Program-made: the position numbers and the translations under genes | Notes under the pieces: model-generated | Told to the model about the DNA's origin: nothing | Seen by the model: the letters and a program-made list of their open reading frames with translations, nothing else | Databases searched by the model: none | Part shown: positions 1-8,172 of the stretch, one piece after another | Layout of the letters: each line of letters opens with the position of its first letter | How positions within the stretch are numbered: position 1 is the first letter of the stretch | DNA from: Bryobacterales bacterium | GTDB taxonomy: Bacteria > Acidobacteriota > Terriglobia > Bryobacterales > Bryobacteraceae | Direction: 5' to 3' | NCBI GenBank assembly: GCA_020847045.1 | Contig: JADLCT010000088.1 | Location: 1-64,000, forward strand | Length of the DNA: 64,000 bases

Positions 1-1
1 C

Positions 2-112
2 TTTGGTCTGGGCGGGCAGCACGCGGTGAGGCGCTGGATGCAGGGCCGGGACCGCGGCCACGCGTCGCGCCTGAAGCAGGAGGACGAGGTGTCGCTCTGG
101 CGGCACCTGTAG
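2..112 (+). CDS. C-terminal end of an unidentified protein (truncated by window start)
   Basis: A reading frame open from the first bases of the window ends with TAG at 110-112 and encodes about 36 residues ending in SLWRHL. The composition is charged, rich in Arg, Gly and Gln, with no motif I recognise. It is probably the tail of a + strand gene whose body lies before the window. The evidence is only an open frame of normal composition directly before a gene-free 30-base gap, so it could also be chance. Confidence 0.35.
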   Translation, partial: FGLGGQHAVRRWMQGRDRGHASRLKQEDEVSLWRHL

Positions 113-143
113 CCGCGGCGGTGTGAGAAAGCGCGGCGGGCGC

Positions 144-752
144 TCACCGGTTGAAGGGCGGGAAGATCACTAGGACCGTCTTACCGTCCTTTGCTCCCAA
201 TACCCGGAAGCGGTCATAGGTGAGGGTTTCGCTGCCATCGCTATCCTTGCGTTCCGCTTGTGGCTTCCCGTAGGCCTGGCGCACCTCGGTAATGGTGAGA
301 AGCGGCGCCGCGAGAAACCCGAATGCGCCAGTGCCGGCGCATGGACCGCTCTGCGCCCCCCAACTGGTGGCTCGCAGACTGGGCAGGAGCCGCTGGTCGG
401 CGAGCATTCTCACGTTCACAAGATCCGTGTCCGGTGTGGGGGCGGGGAATCCGCACCAGTCGCTGGCGCTGGTTTGTCTGAGGGCGTCCAGTATGATGCC
501 TGTCTCAGCCGCAGCCAGGCTAAACGATGCGGGCTTCAGCGCGTCAAGCTTCTTCCTGGCATCCTGATGTGACGGTTCGAAGGCCAGCACGGCGCTCCAG
601 GCAGCTCTGGCCTGCTCCTCGCGCCCCGCCGCCAACTCCCTATCGCCACGCGCGACAACAGCGGCAAGGGCTTTTGACCGCGTGTACTGTGCGCAGGCAG
701 TGGTTGCAGTCATCACACAGAGGGCGATACACGTTCCAAGGTTGCGGTGCAT
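144..752 (-). CDS. secreted protein of unknown function with a TPR-like N-terminal segment
   Basis: About 202 residues from the ATG at 752. This start was chosen because it places a typical export signal (MHRNLGTCIALCVMTATTACAQ) at the N-terminus; an upstream in-frame start would bury it. The Cys in TTAC-AQ could be lipidated, but the lipobox is poor. After the signal comes one helix-turn-helix unit rich in Ala, Arg and Glu (ending AFEPSHQDARKKLDAL) that reads like a single tetratricopeptide repeat. The C-terminal 100 residues have a beta-rich look (ITEVRQAYGKP, TLTYDRFRVLG), slightly recalling small outer-membrane lipoproteins of the BamE type, but I cannot assign a family. It lies downstream of the TonB-dependent receptor on the same strand, beyond a hairpin at 866-891. 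Confidence 0.6.
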   Translation of the reverse strand: MHRNLGTCIALCVMTATTACAQYTRSKALAAVVARGDRELAAGREEQARAAWSAVLAFEPSHQDARKKLDALKPASFSLAAAETGIILDALRQTSASDWCGFPAPTPDTDLVNVRMLADQRLLPSLRATSWGAQSGPCAGTGAFGFLAAPLLTITEVRQAYGKPQAERKDSDGSETLTYDRFRVLGAKDGKTVLVIFPPFNR

Positions 753-865
753 ATGTCGCAATTGTTTGGAGCGCTCAGCCGCGAACACAAGCGGCAAAGG
801 TGTCCATGGCGCGGAATGGACAGGTTTGGACAGCTTTGGCGCCCGTCGCGGCCCTAAATGGCAAA

Positions 866-891
866 CCCCGCGACGCCGTGGCATCGCGGGG
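866..891 (-). terminator. hairpin after the TonB-dependent receptor gene
   Basis: An 8-bp perfect inverted repeat (CCCCGCGA / TCGCGGGG) with a 10-base loop lies 43 bases beyond the receptor stop codon. On the minus strand it is followed by only TTTGCC, so it is a weak intrinsic terminator at best. It separates the receptor from the secreted TPR-like gene. Confidence 0.5.
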
Positions 892-934
892 CATGCTGCT
901 CAAAGGCCACCGGTAGGTGGATCCTGTTGTTGGC

Positions 935-3900
935 CTAGAATCTGTACTTCAGGCCGAACTGGATGTTGCGCGGCGCGTTGATCTGGCCCGTGATGGAGCC
1001 AAAGCTCGCCGGCGAGGTGATGTCGCGGCCGGGGGGGCCCCAGCTCACCGAGTTCAGGATGTTGAAGAACTCGGCGCGGAACTCCAGTGTCTGGCGCTCG
1101 GTGATGGCGAAGTGCTTGCCGAGCGAGGTGTCCAGGTTGAAGAACCCGGGAGCGCGCTCGGTGCCGACGCCGCCGCTGCCCAGTTCGCCCTGGGCCGGAA
1201 CGCCGTAGGCGCATGTGCCGTTGTCGACGCCGGCCGTGCAGAAGGCCGAGGCGGCGATGTCGCCAAACCAGCGGTCCACCGTGCGGGTGGAGGGCGCCGA
1301 CATGGTGCGGTAGTAGTTCGGCCGCGCGTTGCCGCGGGGGCTGCGGCCGGAGTTGGTGTTCTGCGTGCCGGCCGTGATCGTCACCGGGAAGCCGCCGCGC
1401 AGCGACATGTTGTAGTTGATGTTCCAGCCGCCGAAGACCAGATCGAGAGCGCGGGAGCCGGGCACGAACTTCTGTCCCTTGCCGAAGGGCAGATTGTAGA
1501 CGCCGGCCGTGGTGAAGTTGTGGCGGACGTCGAAGCAGGCCGGGCCGTAGTTGCCGCGGCGGTTGTAGGCATCCTGCCAGTAGGCGCCTTCCGAGTTCAC
1601 GCCACCGCAGCCGTAGTAGCCGAGGCCGTCCGTGTTGGTTTTGGACAGTGTGTACTGGAAGAGCATCTCGAAGCCGCCCGTCATGCGGCGCCGGCCGCTG
1701 AGTTGCAGGGCGTTGTACCAGGAGGTGCCGCTGGATTCGGTAAGGGCGATGTTGCCGACGTTGGGCAGGATGGTGGCCAGCGGACGCCGGTCATTGATGG
1801 GCGCCCAGGTGGCGTAGGGGCCGGTGCCGCGAACCGGGTTATTGCCCTCGTGAGGAATCACCAGGTGGGTTCCGCGCTGGCCGACATAGGCGACGTTGAT
1901 GCTGGTGGCCTTGTCCAGTTCCCGTTCGATGGCGAAGTTGAACTGGTTGGTCATCTGCGGGCGCAGATTCAAATCCCAGGCGCGGCCCTGATAGAAGGGG
2001 GCGGCCGTGGGGCTGCTGCGCGGGCTGGTGAGGTCGCCGCGGGCCACCACATCGGTGAAGCCCGTGGTGATGCGGCCCGGCGTGGCACTGTCGTAGGTGA
2101 CGTTGGATTCGGTGAAGAACGGCGGATTCAACGTCAGGCGGAGGTTTGCGCCGGTGCCTTCCAGGAAGTTCGACAGACGGTAAGCGGCGCGCACGACCGT
2201 TTTGGGCGTGATCGTCCAGGCGATGCCGAGATTGGGGTTGAACTGCTTCCTGTACGCCTTATAGAGAGCGCGGCCGTATTCGCCCGAGCCAGGGTAGATC
2301 AACTGGCCGGTGAAGGTGTTGATGTTCACCTGGCGGTCGTTCACCTCATAGATGGGCGACATGTACTCCCAGCTCACGCCGTAGTTGAAGGTGACGTTGC
2401 GGCGGATCTTCCAGGAATCCTGCATGAACACGATGTTGCGCCACTGGCGGTGTCCCCAGGGACCGCTGACGGCGCCGCGGCCCTTGCTGGCCAGGGTGTC
2501 GAGCAGGAAGTCGCCGGTGTCGATGCCGGAGTAAGCGCCGTTGTAGACGAACGAGCCCAGCGCGCCGTTGTTGCCGGCATAGTAGCGGTTCTGGCGCATG
2601 CGGAGCAGGTTGACGCCAAACCGGAACAGATGCGAGCCGGTCTGATAGGTGTTGTTGGATTGGAACTGGAACTTGTTGTCTCGAGTGGTGGCGATGGTGG
2701 CCGCCGAGCCCGCGGCCGTGAGGCCCTGGCCAATCGTAAAGCTCGAAAGCCCCGCGATCGGCTGGCCGCCCGGAATGCCGAACTTCGAGTTGCCGTCGGC
2801 GCCGAGCTGGCCGGACCAGTCAATCACGCGGTCGTCGATGCCGACCAGGCTGTAGCTGAAACGGTTGTCGCTGACGAGGTTCGCGCTCCAGGTGCGAGTC
2901 CAGTTGAGAACCGAGGACCAGGTGGGGCCATAGTTGCCGCCGGGCATCTGGGTGGGCAGAGCCAACTGCGAGCCATAGGTGTCATACAGGCCCTTGGAGA
3001 AGCGGAACATCAGGTTGTCCTTCTCGGTCAGGCGGTAGTCGACCTTGGCGTCGCCCTGCTTATTGGACAGGAAGTTGCGCGTGGCGCCGATGTAGTTCGA
3101 GGTGACGCCCAGGTTGCCGGAGCCAATGTTGTTCGGCAGCGGGTACAGCGAAGGATTGCTGAACAGAAAACGGGCCGTCGGGCCAAAGCGGGCCACGGGA
3201 ACCTGGTTGTTCGGGAAGGGCGTGCGCGTGGCGAGCGAGGTGCCCGTGCTGGGGTCGCGAATAATATTGTTGGCGTTGACGGCCAAAAGCTGGCTCAAGT
3301 CGCCGTTGCGCCAGGCGGCCGGAGCGACGCTGGCCGTGGCCGGACCGGCGATGCGGCGTTCGGTCTGCTCGTAATCGACAAAGAAGAAGGCCTTGTCGCG
3401 TTTGATCGGGCCGCCGAAGGTGCCGCCAAAGATGTTCTGCCGCAGAGCCTGCTTCTTCACGTTGTTGCGGTTGTTGAAGAAGCCGTTGGCGTCGAGTTTC
3501 TCGTTGCGGAGGAACTCGAAGGCGCTGCCGTGAAACTCGTTGGTGCCGCTCTTGATGGACATGACGACGCTGGCGCCGCCGACGTTGCCGAACTCGGCGC
3601 CGGCGTTGCCGGTAACCACCTTCACCTCTTCGAGCGCATCCACGTTGGGCTGGTAACCGATCTGGTTATCCACGCTCTGGTTGATATCCACGCCGTCGAG
3701 AATAAAGTTGTTCGTCTGTTCGCGGTTGCCGTTCACCTGCGGGCGCGAGCCGGAGCCCTGAAAACGGGCCGCCGTGTTCATCGCGTTGGGCGACGTGGAA
3801 ACGGCGCCGGGGATGAGCAGGGTGAGCGAAGCGAAATTGCGGCCGTTCAGCGGAATGCTGGTCAGCTTGGTGGAGGACAACGTGTCGCCGGTGGCCTGCG

Positions 3901-4285
3901 TCTCGGTTTGCAGGAGCGGACCCACGTCGGAGACCTCGATGGTCTGCGTCGTGTCGCCCAATTCCAGTTTCACGTCGATACGGGCGATCTGGTTGGCATC
4001 GACCTTGAACGGACCGATGACCGACTTCTTAAAGCCCGGGGCTTCCACCGAGATGGTGTAGTTGCCGACACGCAGGAAGGGGAAATTGTACAGCCCCTCC
4101 GCATTGGTTGTGACGGTGGAGCGGACGTTCGTCTCCGTGTTGGTGGCCGTGACCGTGGCGCCGGCGACGATCGCGCCGGTTGGGTCGTTGGCGCTGCCCG
4201 TAATGGATGCTGTGATGGTTTGCGCCGGTAGGAATGCGGCGAAGCAACAGAACATCACGACGAGCGCAATGAATTGTTTATTCAT
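935..4285 (-). CDS. TonB-dependent receptor, Oar-like, with N-terminal carboxypeptidase-regulatory domain
   Basis: A 1116-residue outer-membrane protein. Residues 1-21 form a signal peptide (ALVVMFCCFAAFLPAQ). Residues 22-110 are a CarboxypepD_reg/CnaB-like beta-sandwich (ITGSANDPTGAIVAGATVTATNTET...GLYNFPFLRVGNYTISVEAPGFKK). A plug domain follows (SIPLNGRNFASLTLLIPGAV, then NNFILDGVDINQSVD) and then a long beta-barrel ending in the aromatic terminus FGLKYRF, as barrel proteins do. Length and order match the Oar-like receptors that are greatly expanded in Acidobacteria and thought to import plant or microbial oligosaccharides; the substrate here is unknown. An AAGGAG ribosome site lies 11-16 bases before the ATG. 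The GntR gene immediately upstream on the same strand is the likely regulator (inference from position). Confidence 0.93.
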   Translation of the reverse strand: MNKQFIALVVMFCCFAAFLPAQTITASITGSANDPTGAIVAGATVTATNTETNVRSTVTTNAEGLYNFPFLRVGNYTISVEAPGFKKSVIGPFKVDANQIARIDVKLELGDTTQTIEVSDVGPLLQTETQATGDTLSSTKLTSIPLNGRNFASLTLLIPGAVSTSPNAMNTAARFQGSGSRPQVNGNREQTNNFILDGVDINQSVDNQIGYQPNVDALEEVKVVTGNAGAEFGNVGGASVVMSIKSGTNEFHGSAFEFLRNEKLDANGFFNNRNNVKKQALRQNIFGGTFGGPIKRDKAFFFVDYEQTERRIAGPATASVAPAAWRNGDLSQLLAVNANNIIRDPSTGTSLATRTPFPNNQVPVARFGPTARFLFSNPSLYPLPNNIGSGNLGVTSNYIGATRNFLSNKQGDAKVDYRLTEKDNLMFRFSKGLYDTYGSQLALPTQMPGGNYGPTWSSVLNWTRTWSANLVSDNRFSYSLVGIDDRVIDWSGQLGADGNSKFGIPGGQPIAGLSSFTIGQGLTAAGSAATIATTRDNKFQFQSNNTYQTGSHLFRFGVNLLRMRQNRYYAGNNGALGSFVYNGAYSGIDTGDFLLDTLASKGRGAVSGPWGHRQWRNIVFMQDSWKIRRNVTFNYGVSWEYMSPIYEVNDRQVNINTFTGQLIYPGSGEYGRALYKAYRKQFNPNLGIAWTITPKTVVRAAYRLSNFLEGTGANLRLTLNPPFFTESNVTYDSATPGRITTGFTDVVARGDLTSPRSSPTAAPFYQGRAWDLNLRPQMTNQFNFAIERELDKATSINVAYVGQRGTHLVIPHEGNNPVRGTGPYATWAPINDRRPLATILPNVGNIALTESSGTSWYNALQLSGRRRMTGGFEMLFQYTLSKTNTDGLGYYGCGGVNSEGAYWQDAYNRRGNYGPACFDVRHNFTTAGVYNLPFGKGQKFVPGSRALDLVFGGWNINYNMSLRGGFPVTITAGTQNTNSGRSPRGNARPNYYRTMSAPSTRTVDRWFGDIAASAFCTAGVDNGTCAYGVPAQGELGSGGVGTERAPGFFNLDTSLGKHFAITERQTLEFRAEFFNILNSVSWGPPGRDITSPASFGSITGQINAPRNIQFGLKYRF

Positions 4286-4333
4286 TAAGCTGCTTTCTCC
4301 TTATGCTGGTTCACTGACTGATTTCCGGAACAG

Positions 4334-4360
4334 GAAGACGCCCGGGAGGGGCGGTTCTTC
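4334..4360 (-). promoter_or_regulatory. hairpin in the leader of the TonB-dependent receptor
   Basis: Inside the 229-base gap between the GntR gene and the receptor, GAAGA plus CGCCC pair with GGGCG plus TCTTC around a short G-rich loop, with two bulged bases. It lies about 50-75 bases before the receptor start codon, in the expected leader. It could end transcription from the GntR gene or act as an attenuator; the sequence does not decide. The remainder of the gap shows no other clear feature. Confidence 0.35.
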
Positions 4361-4514
4361 TAAATCCCATAGAAACCCAAGCGATCGCGCCTGCGATCTA
4401 CGACAGAAGCAATTTAACTGCCAACCACGGCCTATTCATAAGTCCTTACCGTGCAACAGACAAACACGCACTTCCCTTGCGGACCTTACTAACACTGGAA
4501 TCCGCACCCCACTT

Positions 4515-5285
4515 TCAGGAGTTCGAACGGAGAATTCCTTTGAGTGGCTTAGTAACTCCGCCCCGGACAAGTTTCAATTGGATCTGATACCTGTCGGCGC
4601 GCATAACGGAGTGCGTGATTTCCAGTGGCTGGCCGCCGCGAAGAAAAGTGAGTCGCTCGCCACCCAGGGCGGGAGAACCTTCGGGGACTTTTAACAGCCC
4701 GGCCTGACGACGGTCCAGCGCCACGGCGAAATGTATTTGCGTGGCGTGGTCGGCGACGAGTCCGAATTTTCGTTCTAATGTTTCGTACAGCGAGTTGACC
4801 GCGAAATCGGTATTCAGCAGATCCGCCGCCAGAGAGCAGGGCACACATACGGTCTGTAAGCCCATGGGCTGGCCTGCGGCCAGACGGAGACGCTCCAGCC
4901 TGTAGACAGGACTGCCTTCATCCAGATTAAGTTTGACGGCCAGCCCGCAATCGGCCTCAATGATGCGCTGATCGAGAATCCTGGAGGCGCTACGCAGGCC
5001 GAAGTCCCGCATCTCTTCGGTAAAACTGCTCAGATCTCTGGGGCCGAACTGGATCTTACTGTCGGCCACGAACGTGCCGCGTCCCTGCTCGCGGCGGACC
5101 AGGTCGGCCTGAACCATTTCCTGCAGAGCCTGGCGCACGGTTGCCTTGCTGACGCCGTAAAGGACAGCCAGTTCATCCTCTGTCGGCAGTTTTTCGTGCG
5201 GCTTCCATTCGCCCTGCTGAATGCGGTCCACCAGCGCGATGCGGAGCTGGTGATAGAGCGGAACGGGCGAGCGCTTATCCAACAT
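4515..5285 (-). CDS. GntR-family transcriptional regulator with UTRA effector domain (HutC type)
   Basis: A protein of 256 residues. I chose the ATG at 5285 because the domain begins right after it (MLDKRSPVPLYHQL); the open frame continues upstream but across the promoter. Residues 5-75 form the winged helix-turn-helix (LPTEDELAVLYGVSKATVRQALQEMVQADLVRREQGRGTFVA). The C-terminal half is a UTRA ligand domain (PVYRLERLRLAAGQPMGLQTVCVP...). Members are usually repressors released by a sugar, amino acid or other small metabolite. It is followed on the same strand by the Oar-like receptor, which suggests control of that uptake gene. A strong sigma70-type promoter with short inverted repeats lies just upstream, which suggests autoregulation. 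Confidence 0.9.
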   Translation of the reverse strand: MLDKRSPVPLYHQLRIALVDRIQQGEWKPHEKLPTEDELAVLYGVSKATVRQALQEMVQADLVRREQGRGTFVADSKIQFGPRDLSSFTEEMRDFGLRSASRILDQRIIEADCGLAVKLNLDEGSPVYRLERLRLAAGQPMGLQTVCVPCSLAADLLNTDFAVNSLYETLERKFGLVADHATQIHFAVALDRRQAGLLKVPEGSPALGGERLTFLRGGQPLEITHSVMRADRYQIQLKLVRGGVTKPLKGILRSNS

Positions 5286-5337
5286 CTTGGCTGCGGCAAT
5301 CCTCAAAAATTCATTATGAAGACCTGTTGACAGAACG

Positions 5338-5366
5338 ATAGTAGGACTGCAAAGCAGGGTTGTCAA
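5338..5366 (-). promoter_or_regulatory. sigma70-type promoter of the GntR gene
   Basis: On the minus strand TTGACA (5361-5366) is separated by exactly 17 bases from TACTAT (5338-5343), a near-consensus promoter about 50 bases before the GntR start. The spacer holds CTGC-AAA-GCAG, and between the -10 and the gene lies CTGT-N2-ACAG (about 5324-5333). Both small inverted repeats are candidate operators for GntR itself. Confidence 0.7.
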
Positions 5367-5421
5367 GGCCCTGCGGCGGATTCCGCGGGAAATTGCGAAG
5401 TGGGCTGGAGAGGGGCGGCCG

Positions 5422-5808
5422 TTAGAGCAGCGAGGCGTCCAGGCGGGGCTCGGGATCGGCGGACTCCAGCGCCGGAACCGGCTCGCGGCCGGTCAGATAG
5501 CCGCGCAGCTCGTCGTGCGAGCCGTCAAAGTGGAGGTTCAGCAACTCGTCGATGGCCAGGCGGCGCATCTCGGCTTGCGAAATGAGGGGTGTGTAGAGGA
5601 ACGTGCGGCCCTGTTTGCGCCGGGCGACGCGGCCGCGTTTCAGCAGACGCTCGAGCAGCGTCATGACGGTGGTGTAAGCGAGAGGACGGCGGGTGGCCAT
5701 CTCCTCCTGTACGCGCCTGACGCTGGACTCGCCGAGCCGCCAAAGGGACTTGAGACATTCGATCTCCAGGGGCGGTGGCAGCTCGCGCGGGGCCGGAGAG
5801 CGTCGCAT
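5422..5808 (-). CDS. BlaI/MecI/CopY-family transcriptional repressor
   Basis: A 128-residue winged-helix protein that matches the BlaI family over residues 10-85 (PLEIECLKSLWRLGESSVRRVQEEMATRRPLAYTTVMTLLERLLKRGRV, then a basic wing and a dimerisation helix AIDELLNLHFDGS). BlaI proteins repress their targets and are normally released when a BlaR1/MecR1 metallopeptidase sensor cleaves them. No such sensor gene is present next to it, so its inducer is unclear. It starts 7 bases after the stop of the exoribonuclease gene, so the two are probably co-transcribed. Confidence 0.9.
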   Translation of the reverse strand: MRRSPAPRELPPPLEIECLKSLWRLGESSVRRVQEEMATRRPLAYTTVMTLLERLLKRGRVARRKQGRTFLYTPLISQAEMRRLAIDELLNLHFDGSHDELRGYLTGREPVPALESADPEPRLDASLL

Positions 5809-5815
5809 GGGCGGG

Positions 5816-6934
5816 TCAGTTTCCTTTGAGCGCGTCGTTCAGGCGGTCGGCGAACAGCGAGGGGCCGGGGTCGGGACGTGTGCGCTGCCGGTTGCCGGCC
5901 GGCGCGGCGTGCGGCGTGGCCTGGGCCTGCGGGGGCGCGGGCGGGGTTGTGTGCTGTTCCGGCTCGGGCGTCCCGGCGGCCAGGAAGCGCTCCTTCTTAA
6001 GGATGGTGCGTTCGAGCGGCGGGCTCCAGCCGGTCCAGAAACCTTCCATCACCTTGTCGCGCTCGATCGTGCCGCGGATGGTCTCCATTTTCGAGTCCAG
6101 GTTGTCGAGGTGGTGCAGCAGCATGGCCTCGGCGAACACGGGCACCTTGGGCGAGCCGAACTCCAGCTCTCCGTGGTGGCTGAGGATCATGTGATCGAGC
6201 AGCAGCTTCAGCTTCGGCGGGAAGTCCGGCAGCTCACTCACTTTGCGGTTCACCAGCGAGAGGCCGATCTGAATGTGTCCGATCAGTTGTCCGATGTCGG
6301 TGTAGCCGAAGCCGCGCTCGTAGCTCAGCTCCTCGATCTTGCCGATGTCATGCAGGATGACGCCGGCCAGCACGAGGTCGCCATCCACATACGGATAGAG
6401 CGGCGTAACCACCTTGGCCAGGGCGCACAGGCTGAGCACGTGTTCGATGAGCCCGCCGAGCCAGGCGTGGTGGATGGACTTGGCCGCTGGTGCGTTCTTG
6501 TAGCGCGAGGAGATGGACTCGTCGGCGAGGATCGCCTCCAGCAGGCCGCGCAGGTGTGGGTTCGCCATGCCGGCGACGATGCCGCGCAACTCGGCCAGCA
6601 TCTCGTCGCGGTCGCGCGTGGAGGCGGGAAAGAAGTCGGCGAAGTCCACCTGGCCGTCGCTCACGCGGACCAGTTTGTGAATCGTGAACTGAAGCCGGTT
6701 GTTATAGACGCTGGGCACGCCGGCGGCCTTGACGAAGTCGTTCTTCTCGAAGGTGTCCACCACCTGCTCGACGTTATCCCACATCTTGGCGTCGACGTCG
6801 CCGGACTTGTCGGCGAGTTGCAGCGACAGAAAGGGCTCGCCGGATTTCTTCTGGCGGACCTCCTTGGATTGCACAAGAAAAATGCCGGTGATTTGCGTCC
6901 CCGGCTGGAGGTCGCGGATGTAATGAGATTTCAT
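5816..6934 (-). CDS. YhaM-like 3'-5' exoribonuclease (OB fold plus HD domain)
   Basis: A protein of 372 residues. Residues 1-95 are an OB-fold nucleic-acid-binding domain (FLVQSKEVRQKKSGEPFLSLQLADKSGDVDAKMWDN). Residues about 155-310 are an HD metal-dependent domain with HHAWLGGLIEHVLSLC and the hallmark LHDIGKIEEL, and a later DHMILSHHGELEFGSP. This order is that of Bacillus YhaM, a 3'-5' exoribonuclease active on RNA and single-stranded DNA. The C-terminal 60 residues are a Pro/Ala-rich low-complexity tail (PEPEQHTTPPAPPQAQATPHAAP) that the family does not need. It lies between the SurA-like chaperone and blaI on the same strand. Confidence 0.9.
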   Translation of the reverse strand: MKSHYIRDLQPGTQITGIFLVQSKEVRQKKSGEPFLSLQLADKSGDVDAKMWDNVEQVVDTFEKNDFVKAAGVPSVYNNRLQFTIHKLVRVSDGQVDFADFFPASTRDRDEMLAELRGIVAGMANPHLRGLLEAILADESISSRYKNAPAAKSIHHAWLGGLIEHVLSLCALAKVVTPLYPYVDGDLVLAGVILHDIGKIEELSYERGFGYTDIGQLIGHIQIGLSLVNRKVSELPDFPPKLKLLLDHMILSHHGELEFGSPKVPVFAEAMLLHHLDNLDSKMETIRGTIERDKVMEGFWTGWSPPLERTILKKERFLAAGTPEPEQHTTPPAPPQAQATPHAAPAGNRQRTRPDPGPSLFADRLNDALKGN

Positions 6935-6968
6935 GAAATAGTCCGGCCCATGCCGGCGCTGGCCAACG

Positions 6969-8096
6969 TTATTCCTTGGGCTTGCTGGAGGTGCCCGGAA
7001 TCGGCACCAGCCACAACAGCCGCTTGCGCCGCGGATTCGCCGCCACTTCTTCCTTGGTCACGGTTTCCGGCTTCAACTGGGCCGGGTCGGTCCACTTGGT
7101 CTCCTTGCCGGGAGCCGCGGAGCTATCGGCCCAGCCCTCCTTGATTTCCAGGAAGGCGTCCTGCCGCAGCGCCGTCAAATACTCGCGAATTTTCGGCTGG
7201 AACCGGGTCATGTAGAGCTTTTCGCTGATCTCGCTGTCCACCTCTTCGAAGGCGGCCAGCCCGGCTTTGTGGCGCTCCTCGATTTTCAAAATCAGGAATC
7301 CGTTATCCACCTTGATCGGGTCGGTGACGTAGTTGCGCTGCTGCGCCCAGAGGACATCTTCGAGCTCCTTCTTCAGGTCTCCGCGCTTGAAGGCGCCCAG
7401 ATAGCCGTCTTCGCGGACCGAAGCCGCGTCGGAGTTGTCGCGCACCAGGTCCGCGAATCGCTCGCCCTTGCGGGCGCGGGCCACCAGGTCCTTGGCTTTC
7501 TTTTCGGCGGCGGCCACGCCAGCGGCGTCCTTGCCTTCGGTGCCCACCAGCAGTTCCCGCAGGAAGATGCGCTCCTCGCGCTGGAAGTCGTTCTTGTGCT
7601 CGTTGTAGTAGGCTTCCTTTTCCGGCTTGGGAATGTTGATCTTGCTGCCGACCTCCTGCTGGATGACGCGCTGCGTGACCATTGAGTTCTTCATGTCGTT
7701 CTTGTAGTCTTCAAACGGCATGCCGGTTTGTTCGCGCACCAGTTTGGCCAGCGCCTCCGGATCGGTGATCTTGTACTGGCGCATGATCTCGTTGACCTGC
7801 TTGCTCACTTCGGCATCGACGTTTATGCTCAGGTCGCGGCCCTTCTGCTGCAGCAGAAGTTGATCGATGCGGTTGGCCAGAACGCCGCCTTCGCGCTCCT
7901 TGTACTCCTTCTCCAACTGCTCACCCTTGAGGCCGCGCTGCATGAGTTCGGCGCGCAGCAGCCCGCGGGATTTCTCGATTTCCGTGCGGGTAATGATGTC
8001 GCCGTTGATCTTGGCGATAATCTCTTCGAGAAGCTGGACGTCGGCCGCCGGGGCGGACACGGCCAAAGCGGCCGCCGCCAGAAGGTACTTCCTCAT
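6969..8096 (-). CDS. SurA-like periplasmic peptidyl-prolyl isomerase/chaperone
   Basis: About 375 residues from the ATG at 8096 (MRKYLLAAAALAVSAPAADVQ gives a clean Sec signal); an in-frame ATG three codons upstream is equally possible. Residues 20-180 resemble the SurA N-terminal chaperone domain (IIAKINGDIITRTEIEKSRGLL). Residues about 180-290 are a parvulin domain (RELLVGTEGK...ARKGERFADLVRDNSDAASVREDGYLGAFKRGDL...GFLILKIEERH). SurA escorts outer-membrane proteins to the Bam complex, which fits a genome with large TonB-dependent receptors. It is divergent from truA across about 75 bases that must hold both promoters. Confidence 0.87.
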   Translation of the reverse strand: MRKYLLAAAALAVSAPAADVQLLEEIIAKINGDIITRTEIEKSRGLLRAELMQRGLKGEQLEKEYKEREGGVLANRIDQLLLQQKGRDLSINVDAEVSKQVNEIMRQYKITDPEALAKLVREQTGMPFEDYKNDMKNSMVTQRVIQQEVGSKINIPKPEKEAYYNEHKNDFQREERIFLRELLVGTEGKDAAGVAAAEKKAKDLVARARKGERFADLVRDNSDAASVREDGYLGAFKRGDLKKELEDVLWAQQRNYVTDPIKVDNGFLILKIEERHKAGLAAFEEVDSEISEKLYMTRFQPKIREYLTALRQDAFLEIKEGWADSSAAPGKETKWTDPAQLKPETVTKEEVAANPRRKRLLWLVPIPGTSSKPKE

Positions 8097-8172
8097 GGAA
8101 ACCATTATCCGACAGGAGTCCCGGCTTTGAGAAGTGGGCCGTGCCGGCACGGCGGGCGGCGGGAGCGGCAGG

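Noticed and set aside
917-4231. A very long + strand open frame antisense to the TonB-dependent receptor
   Set aside because: It is a mirror of the receptor gene caused by high GC at third codon positions. Its translation is Val/Ala/Gly/Arg-rich with no motif, while the minus strand encodes a complete receptor.
5383-5388. Avoidance of CCGCGG in the host as sign of a long-resident R-M system
   Set aside because: CCGCGG occurs readily (for example here and near the end of truA), so there is no obvious avoidance; counting against expectation would be needed.
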